Positions 25,961 through 38,664 of a stretch of DNA of 64,000 nt are shown piece after piece. Made by a program: the position numbers and the translations under genes. Source of the stretch: Cymodocea nodosa (taxonomy: Eukaryota; Streptophyta; Magnoliopsida; Alismatales; Cymodoceaceae). Each line of letters begins with the position of its first letter. The first letter of the stretch is position 1. Location of the stretch: assembly GCA_036874045.1 (NCBI GenBank), contig CM072341.1:1376501-1440500 (forward strand). The letters are read 5' to 3'. Under the pieces are notes generated by a model. That model ran no database searches. It saw only the letters and a program-made list of their open reading frames with translations, and had not been told where the DNA came from.

Positions 25961-28900
25961 GTTCATAGACTTATAGACTTAGATACTATTTTGAAATTCA
26001 TCATTTTACACAATTGAAATATAAATCATTTTGTCAATCATCAAAATATAAACATATTAATGTATAAGAACATTATCCCTAACAAAGAGAAATTGTGACA
26101 TGACTTAAAGTTATAAAGTGAATTGTATTATATGACTCACTAGAAGGGTAAAGTGATATATTAAGGGGGGGTTTTGTACACATTAAAAAGTTTGAGAAAA
26201 GAAAGTGATGGAAAGTATTTGGTGAATTCTAGGTGTTTATGTACACCAAAAATTGATGAAAGGAATTTGTCACTTTCTCTCATATATAAGTACAAACTTT
26301 TTAGGAAAACTTTTCTCTCTCTAATCTTTCTACCCTTTACCCACAAGAAAGTTGTAGAAATGTCATTGAGCATCCTCAAAACTTTGTCTGTAAGCCAAGC
26401 ATCCACTTCTTTGTTTGTAGCTGAGCATCTTCTTCTTAGTTTGTAACATCTCTTTCAAAAAATCAAAACACATTCCAACCTCTAAAAGCTCGAAAGTCTC
26501 TTCGTCCAAAAAGCTATCAGTCTCTACCCCTTCTTCTAATCTCCTAAGAAAGCCCAAAAGCCCTAGAAAGTTGTTGGTCTTTTCCCCTTTATTGTTACTT
26601 TTACTTTCCACCATATTGGTAAGATTATTTCCTTGTGATACAAATGATTATTCATGTCTTGTGATACATTAAGACTATCAAAATTCTATGTTCAGTTGCT
26701 ATTTTCAAAAACCAACATGAACTAAACAAAAAGAGGCTTCTTTTCTCTTAGCACACATGAATAATATCTAAATAATGTCTATCACTAGTTGGATGGTCTA
26801 ACTTGGAATTAATAAATTGGTTGTGATTAGTTGCATGTAACAATCTTATAGTAGTGTTTTAACCACTTATTAGTGTAGATTAAATAGTACAACTTGCTTA
26901 TTTTAATTAAGTTTACATTGAGTTTAGAATAGAGCATCTGTATTGTAGATTTCAAGTCTCTTATTTAATTAGTTACGAAGGTTAAGTTTTAATTGGTTTC
27001 TTAATAGTTGTGCTTGATTAGGTGTAGAATTTGGAATGTGAGTGTGCACATTAATTTGAGTAGTTGGTAGGAGTTTTAGTCTCATTTGATGCTTCCACTA
27101 GATTTGTATTAGGTTTATCATGCAAAATCTTGCTCTTCATTAAAGATTTTACTATTGGTAGTAATGGTTTAATTTTCATCTAGCCATGAGATTGTGGGAA
27201 ATTTCAATAGGTGTGGTTTGTAAATGTGCTATATATCTAGCTATTCAATTTAATCTAGAACAAGGCATGATATACCATAGAGGTAAGGAGTTTAACTTTG
27301 ATTTTGTATTGGACTTAAGATCATGTAAGTGCACATTGTCAACACTAAAGCATGCTTCATAGGTTATTTGGAATTGCAAAATTTTGTGTTCTTTTATTTG
27401 GAAAAGCAGTCAACCATAGGATTTTATTTAAAGTGCAACATGTCCAGCTAAGGGTTAAATGGATTGTGACTATTATCTTATTTTACAACTTAGCAATTTT
27501 GTTTTGTTTTGTAAATTCCACAACTAGTCTTGCACAATCTATATCTTTGAAGAGTAGCACGTGATAGTAATAATATTACTATGGAAGAGAAATTGACATT
27601 ATTTTTGGTAATAGTTAGACAAAATTAAAGATATAGAGTAACATGAGAAAAATTTCATCATTCAAGTTACACAGTCAGTCATGTATTCAATGAAATGCTA
27701 AATGACATACATCGTTTAAGTCAATTACTTCTAGTTAAACATTCCTTATCAATACATAGACAAATCTATAATGATGCAATTATCTTCCCATGCTTCAAGG
27801 TAAACTACTATTACCATTTTTTTGTTTTCAACAACATTAATCTTATTGTATATTGTACAGTGTCAATTTATACTATTCTATATGTCATTATTCATGCATA
27901 TTATGATTTGTTTTTCCAAGTTTTATTTTTGATTTACATTGTTATTCTTCATTTTGTGTGAGATAATCAAAAATTGTGATTTTTATTTTTTTGTAAAACT
28001 TATAATTGAATTTTATTCAATTGTATTGCTTCTTAATTTTGAAGTTTATAATGAAAATATGAATGTTATAATTTATAGTTATATTATGTTAATATACAAT
28101 TTAAATTTATGTTATTTTTTGTTGCTGCATAAACATCTAAATTTCTATTTTCATCATTTTTTGTAAAACACACAAATATCTAAATTTTAATTTTTATTAT
28201 TTTCTCTTAAGTACACAACGTTCAAATTTTAATTCCCATTATTTTCCATCAAGTATACATACACTAAGAAAATGACAAAATTAAAATTAATTTTTTTTTA
28301 CCTTTTTCATCGTTTTTCATATCTTCTTTTACTTTCGTTTTTATGTATATACAAACGAACATAATTATAGAGCGAATGACACATTTGTCAGATAAAAGGT
28401 CGATGTTGGCGTTGTGATGGAAATTTTTTTTTTTTATATTAAATAATGTTTTAATATATATAGCGAGGTTGTCACAAGGATAAGACAAACATTTGTATGT
28501 ATTAATTTTTACTTGGATTTAATCTTAAAATTTTGTTTTTTTATATACCTTACAAAAAGTACTTTTACATTTTTCAATAAATGAATTATTTGTATACCAG
28601 CTTAATTTTATACATTAACCTAAGAAAAATTATAATTCGAACTAAATACACTAAATAGAAAAAAAAAAATTTCAAGCTCTGGATTTTCTTGTGAAAATGT
28701 AAACTTATTTTTATATGTTGCATTGAAATAATCATTAACAAAAAAAAATTTAACTAAGAAGAAAGCACTGCCATTATCATGAAAAAGGTCCTTGTATTGT
28801 GGTTAGTTAATCTTCCATTGAATAATAGTGGAGGAAGTGTTGAAATAATTCTGTAGAGATTAGTGTAAAGATTAAATTTAAGTTAATATCTAATAATTGT

Positions 28901-29800
28901 CTTCATTCGTTATCAATTGAGGTGGAATATTTCACATGATGTCAGAATAAGTTCACGTACATTTAACTATAAGATACTTACAAATATAAGATAAGTCACA
29001 AATATTGATTTGAACTTGAGCTTACTGATGGTCCCTCGTTGATGGGATTAATGAAAGTCATGAACTTAATATGGAGTTGGATTCTTCACTTATCATATGA
29101 TTTTGAATTAAACTTCAACATGATATGAGAGTTTTAGGATCTCACTCTTAAATGGTTGTTTGTAGATGGTTGTATGTACCTTTCCTTGATAATAATTGAT
29201 GACACTTGTCGACATGAAGACTCATTATCAATAGTTTCGCATTAATGAGATTAATGAATGTAATAGGTCTAGTAGTTTAATATTAGGTTGGACTCTTCAC
29301 TTATTTGCCATATAATTTCAAATTAAATTTTAACCGACATGAATATCTCTACTCATTGAAAATTAGTTTTAAGATGTAATATTTTACATGGGAAAATTTT
29401 AAATTTAAATTAAGATAAAATATAAATATTATAATAAAAAAAATACCATTGTGAATTATGGCCCTTATTTATTTATAAAAATAAAAATTATCGTGTATGG
29501 GTGCAATCAGACGGTGCAAAGTTGTTGGCTGTTGCTGCCGCATTTATTTGGACCACCAACGCCCACCGGTGCATATTAATGTGAAGTACAGGCGTCCTCG
29601 TCTCAGACGAATCTACCAAAGCTTAACGCTGATTCCATTCTTCTTCTTCTTCTTCTTCTTCGTCGTCGTGGTTGATTATATCAGCTCCTTCTCTCACCCA
29701 GGGTTGCTGCACTGGCCGGCGTTTTCCCTTTTCTGAACAAACCTGGATGTTGATTTCGGTGTACCGATTTGATTCCCGTCCATCTCTAGCATGATCCATG
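25961..29800. other. AT-rich intergenic DNA, no gene seen
   Basis: Only short, AT-driven frames. The stretch 28840-29350 repeats words such as GATTAATGAA and TTGGATTCTTCACTTAT/TTGGACTCTTCACTTAT at about 29090 and 29290, suggesting an old dispersed repeat. A CTT tract lies near 29637-29660, close to the ABCG leader. Confidence 0.45.
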
Positions 29801-29819
29801 ACCCACCGATAGATATAGA

Positions 29820-29899
29820 TATATATATAGAGAGAGAGAGAGAGAGAGCGTGTCTGTGAGTGGGGAGAGGACGAGGAGGGGGGGGGGGGGGGGGGGGGG
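29820..29899 (+). repeat. (TA)n(GA)n and G22 tracts in the ABCG leader
   Basis: A TATA-rich run passes into (AG)n and, after about 30 bases, into 22 consecutive G residues at 29878-29899. The G run ends 14 bases before the ATG at 29914, so it lies in the presumed 5' UTR. A 22-base homopolymer is also a place where assembly errors are common. Confidence 0.9.
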
Positions 29900-29913
29900 A
29901 AGAGTTTATATAC

Positions 29914-32900
29914 ATGGAGAGAGATATTAGGGACGTGGCTAGGCAGACGGTGGCGGTGATGGAGGAGAACAAGCCGCCGGAGAGCGGCATGGTGGCCAGT
30001 GGGCTTAGTCCGTTGAGCGAGACGCTGTGGAATGACAGGAGGAACACCGAGTTCATGGGGGACGTGTCGGCGAGGTTGACGTGGGAGGATCTCACCGTGA
30101 CTGTGACGAAGGGGAACGGAGACATGCAGACGGTGCTGGAGGGCCTCACCGGCTACGCCGAGCCTAGGAGCTTGATGGCGTTGATGGGTCCATCTGGCTC
30201 CGGCAAGTCGACCCTCCTCGACGCTCTTGCCGGTAGGCTTGCCGTCAACGCTTTCCTTTCCGGCCGTATTCTTCTCAACGGGAGGAGGACCAAGATGTCG
30301 TTTGGGACGGCGGTGAGAAACTTCTCCCTTCTTTTTGATTTCTTAACTATATATAATCTGAACTAGATCAGAAATCTCATCACTGCTCACTGCTGTTTTC
30401 GATCTCTTCCATCACCGGCCGATCGACGGATTACGTACCCATTATTTGCTCCGTCATGACACAGGCCTACGTGACCCAAGACGACAACTTGATCGGAACG
30501 CTGACGGTGAGGGAGACGATCTCCTACTCCGCCCGCCTCCGCCTCCCGGACAACATGCCATGGGAGGAGAAGCGGAGTCTAGTGGAGGGGACCATAATCG
30601 AGATGGGTCTCCAGGACTGCGCCAACACCGTCATCGGAAACTGGCACCTCCGTGGAATCAGCGGAGGCGAGAAGAGGAGAGTCAGCATCGCCGTCGAGAT
30701 CCTCATGAGACCTCGACTCCTGTTCCTCGATGAGCCGACCAGTGGCCTCGACAGGTACTTCAATATCATTAGTTTTTACCAACTCACGATATTTTAGAGT
30801 ATAAAGTACAGAATTTGAATTTATATAATGATGATCAATTTATTGATTATTAAAAGTTTACATACCAAAACAGGAAAGTTGGAAGAGAAAAATAAAATCT
30901 CGCATTTTTCCCCTAAATTTTCTTCGATCACATAAATTTTTTAAAATTTCTTCTAATCATTTCTCTCTTCTCCGACCGCCGGAAGTGCTTCGGCCTTCTT
31001 CGTCACCCAAACGCTTCGGGGCCTTTCGAGGGACGGGAGGACCGTCATCGCTTCCATCCATCAGCCGAGCAGCGAAGTCTTCGAGCTTTTCGATTGCCTG
31101 TGCTTGCTCTCCGGCGGCAGAACGGTCTACTTTGGGCGGTGCTCTGACGCTTACGAGGTATGTATATACCACACATCTGTAATATTCTTCTTCCATTAGT
31201 TCCCGGCGGAAGATGGGTGTGGGTGATTCTTCTCCGAAGAGGAAGAAGAAGAAGAAGAATATCTTATTAAGCGTTTATCCCCTCCTCTCGTCCTTGTAGT
31301 TCTTCTCCCATGCTGGATTTCCTTGCCCACCCCTGAGAAATCCGTCAGACCATTTCCTCAGGTGCGTTAACAACGACTTCGACAAGGTGAAGGCAGCCCT
31401 CAAGGGATCTATGAAGTTGAAGGTATGATCTGGTTTCATATACATCTATCTATATGCAGATACATAGGTGTCTATCTTATTTATTCAAAGTTAAATGAAT
31501 TGTAGTCGTCTTATGTTATCAAGTATCTTATACTATAAGATATATCTATGATCAACTTTGCTGTATATAGGCATATATATAAGTGTATACATGTTCTTAT
31601 CCTCCTTGTTGCAGTTTGAAAGGACTGACGACCCACTGGAGAAGGTGACCACAGCGGAAGCCACCAGGAAGCTGATAACTTCCTACGGTTCTTCTCACAT
31701 ATACTACTCCATCAGAGAGAAGGTGAAGGAGATGTCCAGAGTTGTAAGCACACAAACACCAACACAGATGACGCTTGGTATCATCATCATCTTCTTCTTC
31801 GATGGTATCACTGGTTTCATTTTCTTTTTGTTCCTGGTTGTGATATGTTTCAGAAAGGAACGGTGCTGGATTCAGGAGGGAGCCAAGCAAGCTTTGCCAT
31901 GCAAACCTTCACCCTGACCAAACGTTCCCTGGTAAACATGTCCAGGGACTTCGGGTACTACTGGCTGAGGCTTGTGATCTACGTTGTGGTCACCATTTGC
32001 ATTGGGACCATATATCTCAACATTGGAACCGAATATAGTTCAATACTGGTTGGTACATACATTAATTGATTTACATTTATGTATCCATCCTTGAAAATGG
32101 AAAATGTCCTTATCGATAATTTGCAGTGGTAATAAGCATATGTGTTTGTGTATTTATGTCAGGCAAGAGGTGCTTGTGCTTCTTTCGTCTTCGGTTTCGT
32201 GACCTTCATGTCCATTGGGGGCTTCCCTTCCTTTGTGGAAGACATGAAGGTAAGTGACCAAGCAGATGCAGTTAAACCTAGGGTTTATGACATTGTGTGT
32301 TCTGTTCTTTTACTTGTTTATTGGTTTTGAGATGAACTTTGATTACGACGACGCGCGCAGGTATTTCAAAGGGAACGATTGAACGGTCACTACGGAGTGA
32401 GCGCATTTGTGATCAGCAACACCGTGTCGGCGATGCCGTTCCTGATCTTGATAACATTCCTCTCCGGAACCATCTGCTACTTCATGGTCCGCCTCCACCC
32501 TGGCTTCACCCACTACCTCTTCTTCGTTCTGTGCCTCTACGCCAGCGTCACCGTCGTCGAGAGCTTGATGATGGCCATCGCCAGTATCGTCCCCAACTTC
32601 CTCATGGGTATCATCGCCGGCGCCGGAATCCAAGGAATCTTCATGCTCGTCTCTGGATACTTCAGGCTGCCCAAGAACATCCCCAAGGTGATATGGCGTT
32701 ATCCCATGACCTACATCAGCTTCCACTACTGGGCACTTCAAGGTCAATACCAGAACGACCTGAGGGGGCTACTGTTCGACAACCAGTCGCCGGATCTACC
32801 CAAGATCTCCGGCGAGTACGTCATCCAGTACGTGTTCCAGATCGACATCAACCGTTCCAAGTGGGCTGACCTTTCCGTCCTCTTCTCCATGATCATCATC

Positions 32901-33044
32901 TACCGCCTCATCTTCTTCGCCATAATAAAGGTCAGCGAGGACGTGTCCCCCTGGCTCCGAGGATATGTGGCGAGGAGAAGGCTGAGGCAGAAGAGGACCG
33001 GCCGTGAGACCATCATGTGCCGATCGCCTTCTTTTAGCACCTGA
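29914..33044 (+). CDS. ABCG half-transporter, ABCG11/WBC11-like
   Basis: Complete eight-exon gene (692 residues) for a plasma-membrane half-size ABC transporter. Exons: 29914-30312, 30465-30754, 30986-31157, 31300-31422, 31615-31743, 31854-32048, 32163-32249, 32361-33044. All borders are GT-AG and the CDS is 2079 bases ending in TGA. The ATP-binding domain comes first, with Walker A GPSGSGKS at residues 92-99, Q-loop YVTQDD, signature ISGGEKRR at 198-205, Walker B LLFLDE at 218-223 and switch-region SIHQPSS. The C-terminal membrane domain contains [25 protein letters not shown] and NGHYG. Identity to Arabidopsis ABCG11 (DSO/COF1) is very high by recall, including the N-terminal LSPLSE and [11 protein letters not shown] blocks. 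ABCG11 exports cutin monomers and wax from epidermal cells as a homodimer or with ABCG12. Close paralogues (ABCG12, 13, 15) share most motifs, so orthology needs a tree. No inactivating change was seen. Confidence 0.94.
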
Positions 33045-33225
33045 GAAAGAGCACACATCATTAACTTCCATAAATACATATATACATAGCGTTCATGTTC
33101 ATGCTATTGTTTACAGATTCTTGTGTTCATTGAGCAACAACAACCATCGAGATGCTTGAACAGATTATGAACCCAAGCTTATGGGTACTGATGTTACAAG
33201 AATTTAAGAAGATACCGCCAGAGAA

Positions 33226-33231
33226 AATAAA
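33226..33231 (+). terminator. Candidate poly(A) signal of the ABCG gene
   Basis: AATAAA about 180 bases after the stop codon at 33044, within moderately AT-rich sequence typical of a plant 3' UTR. Confidence 0.5.
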
Positions 33232-33401
33232 ATCTGCTTCTTTCTTGTTTGATTCTAAATTTGTGAACTAATTATGGAAGAAGAAAAAACGGATTGGAAA
33301 GAGGTGTTCAAGAAGATACATTCTCGTACAGATCGTGTGTGGGAAGAAATCTTACGCATATGTAAAGAGAAAGCTTATACCATCAACTATTAAATTTATG
33401 C

Positions 33402-33507
33402 CTGTACTACTACGGAAATCAATATTCAGGTTGTCTTCGTCTATATTTGTACTACTACGGCAATCAATATTCAGGTTGTCTTCGTCTATATTTGTACTAC
33501 TACTGCA
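33402..33507. repeat. 45-bp tandem repeat, about 2.3 copies
   Basis: The block starting TGTACTACTAC and ending TCTTCGTCTATATT occurs twice in near-identical form (starts about 33403 and 33448). A partial third copy begins at about 33493 and diverges after TACTACTACT. Only one or two substitutions separate the full copies, so the duplication is recent. Confidence 0.9.
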
Positions 33508-34140
33508 TTAAATCCTGTAGAAATATTCATACCCTTAGGGTGCATTTGATATAGTTTTTTCTAAGAATAAATCTTTCTTAGACCAGAGGACAGGAAATCT
33601 AGATTGATATTTGATAGGTGTTTCAGCTCCTTCTTCTTCTTTTCAATTTTGTCTTTGAGGTGAAGTTTTTTAAGATATATAAATTACTTTAGCTTTTAAT
33701 ATATATAACAAGTAATTAGTAGTGTTAATTAATCTATATATATTTATTAGTAATTTTATAATTAATATTAATACATAATATAGATTTTAGGCAATGTATA
33801 TATATTAAAGAGGTATAATAATATGTATATTACTAATAATATGGTAATCAATGTTATATTAGTAAGAATACCTATATTAACGTATATTTACATTTATTAC
33901 TATTAATATTTTTTTTTACATATATTATACTTAATACATATAATATATTAATATATTTTAAAATAGGTAATATAACAATACGTAATTATTAAATCTTATA
34001 TTTGTGTATAACACGTTTTGAACTTGATTTTTTCTGTAATTTGATTTAATATGTCCATGCGTTTGATTTAACCGTAAGTTATGTTAATTTTTTTTGTTCT
34101 TTGGTTGGTCTGACTGATTTTTATCGGTTGTACTGTTTTT
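33508..34140. other. AT-rich intergenic DNA, no gene seen
   Basis: Dominated by TA/AATA-type sequence between about 33670 and 34020. No gene or transposon domain was recognised. Confidence 0.5.
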
Positions 34141-34172
34141 GCTTTTCAATGCCATCAAGGATTTTCGTCGGT

Positions 34173-34253
34173 GCAACCGAATTTTTCTGGTCAATTGATG
34201 CGATCGAATTTTTTCGGTCAATCCGTGCAATAGAATTTTTTCGGTCGGTCCCT
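34173..34253. repeat. 27-bp tandem repeat, three copies
   Basis: Units start at 34173, 34200 and 34227. Each has the form GCrAyxGAATTTTTyyGGTCrxTxxxT. The period of 27 is a multiple of three, so a plus-strand frame shows repeated AIEFFRS-like words, but that frame has no other sign of being a gene. Confidence 0.85.
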
Positions 34254-34259
34254 CCGTTT

Positions 34260-37200
34260 TTTGGCTATATGCGTATTTATATTAAAATATATGCATTTAT
34301 ATATACATTATAATAAAAATGTTAACCTGTTAACATATGTTATACGTTAATATACGAACTGTAGTTGAAATTCCAATATATCCCAACCTCAAAATTAACA
34401 AGCTCGGGATCGTAATAGTGATACAACCAAAAAAAAAATAGAAAGTACATTTCTGATCATGATATAAACTATGCACGTAACATGACAAATGATGAAATTA
34501 ATATAACAACAATACAAAATAAAACAGTATGATATTGTTCTTTTCAAATCAAAAATTTAACAGTACAATAAGAAAGATAAATTATAGCAAGGACTAATAT
34601 ATTTTGCTTAATTTCAATATTTGCGCGTACTTTCTCAATCATATCAATTTTTTTTATCGTTTTTCAAATTTCACCGACGCCATGATCAATTTCTGAAATA
34701 TCATTATTTTCAAACACTTCAATACATTTTTTCAGTTGTAGCTTTAGATTCTTTGTTTTCCAAGCTTGTAACTACCAACTACACGATTTCACTAATCTGA
34801 TTTATTGGGGAACATGAATCTAAATTTGAGATGCTTGGAGGTCGATATGAATTAATGTTTTCTTAATAATGCAATACATCCAATAATCAAACTCTTCAAT
34901 ACTTTGTAGGATGGTACCTATAAATTGACATGGTTACCAATGAGATCTAATATTTATTCTTATATATTTCTTAGTGATGACACTAAGATCTTGTTTGTGT
35001 TAATTAAAAAGTTAGGAATTGAAAAGTTAAGAAAATTTTCTTAACTTTTTAAGATTTGTAACATGTAGGAAAGTTAGAAATTTTTCCTACATATAAAAAT
35101 GCTAAAGATTCTAAACTTTCAAACTTCTCCTTATCTGAAAGTAGTATAGGAATGATCTATATTTAATTAATTATTTTATTATTTAAAATTAATTATAATT
35201 AAAAGTATATATTGTTAATATAATTAAAGTATAATATATTAATACAATATATATTTTATTTAATTAAAGTATTATATTATTTTAATTATTAATTTGTAAT
35301 ATACTTTATATAATATATTATTGTTTTAATTAAAATTTCTTGTATATACTTTAATATAATTAAAGTATATTAATATAATATATTTTTTATTGGTAATATA
35401 ATTAAAGTACATATTGTTAATATTATTTTATTTAATTAATTATTTTAATATTTTTATTAATAACAAAATATTAATTATTTTATTATTGTTAATATTATTT
35501 AATTTTATTTTATAATATTAAAATCACAAATATTATTTTATTATTTAATAGATAATATTATTTAATATATAATATTAAAATTTCAAGAGTTATATAATTT
35601 TTTGAACTTTCCATTGATGGTACAAATACCTTTAAATTTTAACTTTCTAATTTCTAATTTTTTATTTCTTGATTTTTCTGACTTTCTAGATGTAGCATGA
35701 ACCTAGGTAATTTTTTTAGTGTCATCTTTATTTCTTCCCATAAATACTTAAGAAGAAAATAACCGTGTAGATTTTACGTTAGATACGTATAAATATATAA
35801 TAAAACTTTTACTTAAATTGAAGAAGTATCGATACTTGTTGACTTAAAAAGTCTTAGAATTCACCCATATTTGTTAAATTTGAATCATTGATTTTCAAAT
35901 TAAAAATTACAATGAATATTAATCGAGTGGAATCCTCATGATCGCTACATCCATCTTGATGGTATCTTTTGTTCAGTATTGAATTAGAAAACTCAATTAC
36001 AAGTTTTAGAGATTCAAATCTCTATATATTAAAAATATAGTAAAAGTTTTTCGCTGTCAGTAAAATACACCTTATCTTCGTCGGACAATCAATAGACGTA
36101 AGAGCTCATTAATGTCAACAAAATTAATTGCTTAGTTGAGCATGCCACCGAAATTTTAAAAATCTTTTATTTTCTCAATTGCCAGAATCCGGTATCTTTC
36201 ACTAGATCGGGGACGAAGAAGAGGAAGCTGAATTCAAGGCTAATCCGTAAGGACCGGGCAAACGACCCCAGCTCCTTTACGTTCACCAGGTTATTTAAAA
36301 CAATAAATGCATGACCAGTGTCAGAAGTGTCGGAACGCTTCCAGTTTTTCAATTAATCTGTTGATTTACGTACATTTCTGACTGATTTCATTCAATTTGA
36401 ACGTTTACTCAATTCCCACCGATTAATTAACAGGGTCGGTCAGAAGGGCTTGAAAGAGAAAGAGCTTCACTGGCATCATCAATAGATCACTGGGATTGTT
36501 GTCTCATCGATAGCCGCGCGCTGACGATTTTAACATTCACATGCCTGCAAATCTCCAGCAGACTCTTCACTCTTCCCCTGCATGCATGGCGGGTATAGAT
36601 CCACTTCTTTCTGCATCTGCTGTTTTGTTACCGTATACATTCTAGTGGATTTCCTGCCCGTGATATATATGTATAGAGGCAATATCAGTACGTAGATCAT
36701 TTCCGAATGTCACCTGGTCATTCATTCGCTAACGAAAATTAAGCATGCTCCTGTGGTGTTGTTTTAATCAACTGGTTGTTGATTACCAACCGGCTACATG
36801 CACAAGATCTGGTTTTTGCTCAGGTTCCCAACAATTGGATGACCAACAGAATAACATCAGAGAAAATTCATTTCTCTCCGTGATGATGCCAGAGAAAATC
36901 ATGGTCTCTTTTTCTTGTACATGTTGATGACAGTTTGCAACATTAATTGTATTGTTATAGAGTTGTACATTTTCACCTAGCTAAATTTTAATTCAAGGCC
37001 TCATTCCACGTAAATTTAGAGGATGATGAAGATACTGCATTATTCTGTTGTTCTGGTGAATAGAGATGCAATTAGAGTAGTACTACACTTAATTCCCTAA
37101 GCACGTGTCCAATATATAGTTGTGTAACTTATCTAGCTAGTATAATCTATTCAACTTTCATCCCTCCACCATGGTTCCGAGAGGATGAAGTTTTGCAGGT

Positions 37201-38300
37201 GCAAGGAGTTTTGGTATCCCTTCTCTTTCTTTTTAGCTGCCACCGTCACTGTTAATAAACAGCGAATACTTGAAACTGATTGCCTAGGTTAAATGTGGTC
37301 ATATATCTACTTGGATTCCCTTGTTTTATCAATATAGGAAGCTGATGTTGGACCTCAACACTGCCACTGCATCTAGATTCACATACGAAAGAAGTAGATT
37401 CTTCCCATCATGTCTACAATTAGAATATTAGGTACTTTTTTCAGATATTGCAAATCCATAATTCCTTCTACGTCATGGTCTCGGCATCTTATTATAATCT
37501 TAAGATTATATTCTTAATCAGACAATTCAGATTTCTACTTTCATGTGATAAAATGGTGGTATGTTTATTATAAACCCCAACATTTGACATTCCAAATAAA
37601 TCTTTTCAGTCACTTCCAAAAAAGGAAAATAAGAAATGATTCTTCACTTGATTGACAATCTCCTATCCTAATTCTCTTGGGCAAATGTTAGACTTGGACG
37701 AACATGATTGCTGAAGTCTGTTCTGAAAAAAGGAAAAGTGGCTGTTAAATGGATTTCAATATAATCCAACTTCTGAAATTTCCGTTGAAGGACAATTTAA
37801 CAGAAAAAATGGCTAACTATTTTCAGTTGAATCCGTATAATATCTAGCTTTTGTTTTTGGAACATTGGCTGAAATGAACGATTGGTAGAAAGCATATGCT
37901 TTGATATAACGACAGCAAGCAACTAAGCAAGGCAACATAAATGAAACTGAGAAACATAAACATATAAATAAGGAATATCATCTCCATCATTACAAAACAG
38001 GTAAAAGTGGTTTAGTGAGTAAAATACTAAGATAGTGCTTGGTTCAAATTATAGATACTTGATTATCTATGATAGAGATCATGCACACCATACAAGATAA
38101 CAAAATCGTATAGACTATATATACCATCATAAGTATTGTTTATAATCTTATTCAGTTCAAATTGTGCTCATGTGGATTATGGGTATAAATTGCCAAATTC
38201 AATGCATTTAATTGAACAAAAGTTTGCAATGGACCAGATTATAGCAATAATCTATCATGTCACGTTACAATCGCACAATTTCATAATCAACCACACCATA
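34260..38300. other. Gene-poor AT-rich DNA
   Basis: The stretch 35140-35590 is almost entirely A and T, with repeated TAATATAATTAAAGTATAT-like words. Its borders (about 34980-35110 and 35590-35720) carry loosely inverted AGTTAGAAATT/AATTTCTAACTTT sequence, hinting at a non-autonomous transposon with AT-rich core, not proven. A slightly richer stretch at 36170-36950 has no recognisable coding content. Confidence 0.4.
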
Positions 38301-38664
38301 CCCAAACAGAGTTTAGATACCATATTTAACATAAAAAGCATTCTGATACGTGTGCTTTTTGAACAATCTATACATTGCACATTTTATTTCATAATTAAAA
38401 CATATGTGAAGTTTGACATATTCGAATACTAACTTGTATGCCCAAATAGGAGAATAGATTACAGCATATAAATCAGAGATGTGACTGAATACATTCAGTG
38501 TATAAACATCTTTCTTTTGGTTTGCCAATCTAAAAATAGTATGCATTAAAGGGGCAGTACGATATCGTACCATTATGAAGAACTCGGCTTTCATGTCCTT
38601 CCTCGCACAATCCCCTGAGAGGTAAAGAAGCCGGCACATTCAAAGCCAACAACACCTCTTCGCC

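Noticed and set aside
26100-26620. Possible gene with overlapping frames on both strands
   Set aside because: Frames are short, Leu/Lys/Ser-rich and mutually exclusive, with no motif; mirrored TTAAAAAGTTTG/CAAACTTTTTAG words suggest repeat decay instead.
32339-32869. 176-residue plus-strand frame in the last ABCG exon
   Set aside because: Out-of-frame shadow of exon 8, Arg/His/Pro-rich, without independent support.
38313-38639. 108-residue minus-strand frame below the FTR subunit gene
   Set aside because: Positioned in the presumed 3' UTR, no ATG-led conserved sequence and no family resemblance.
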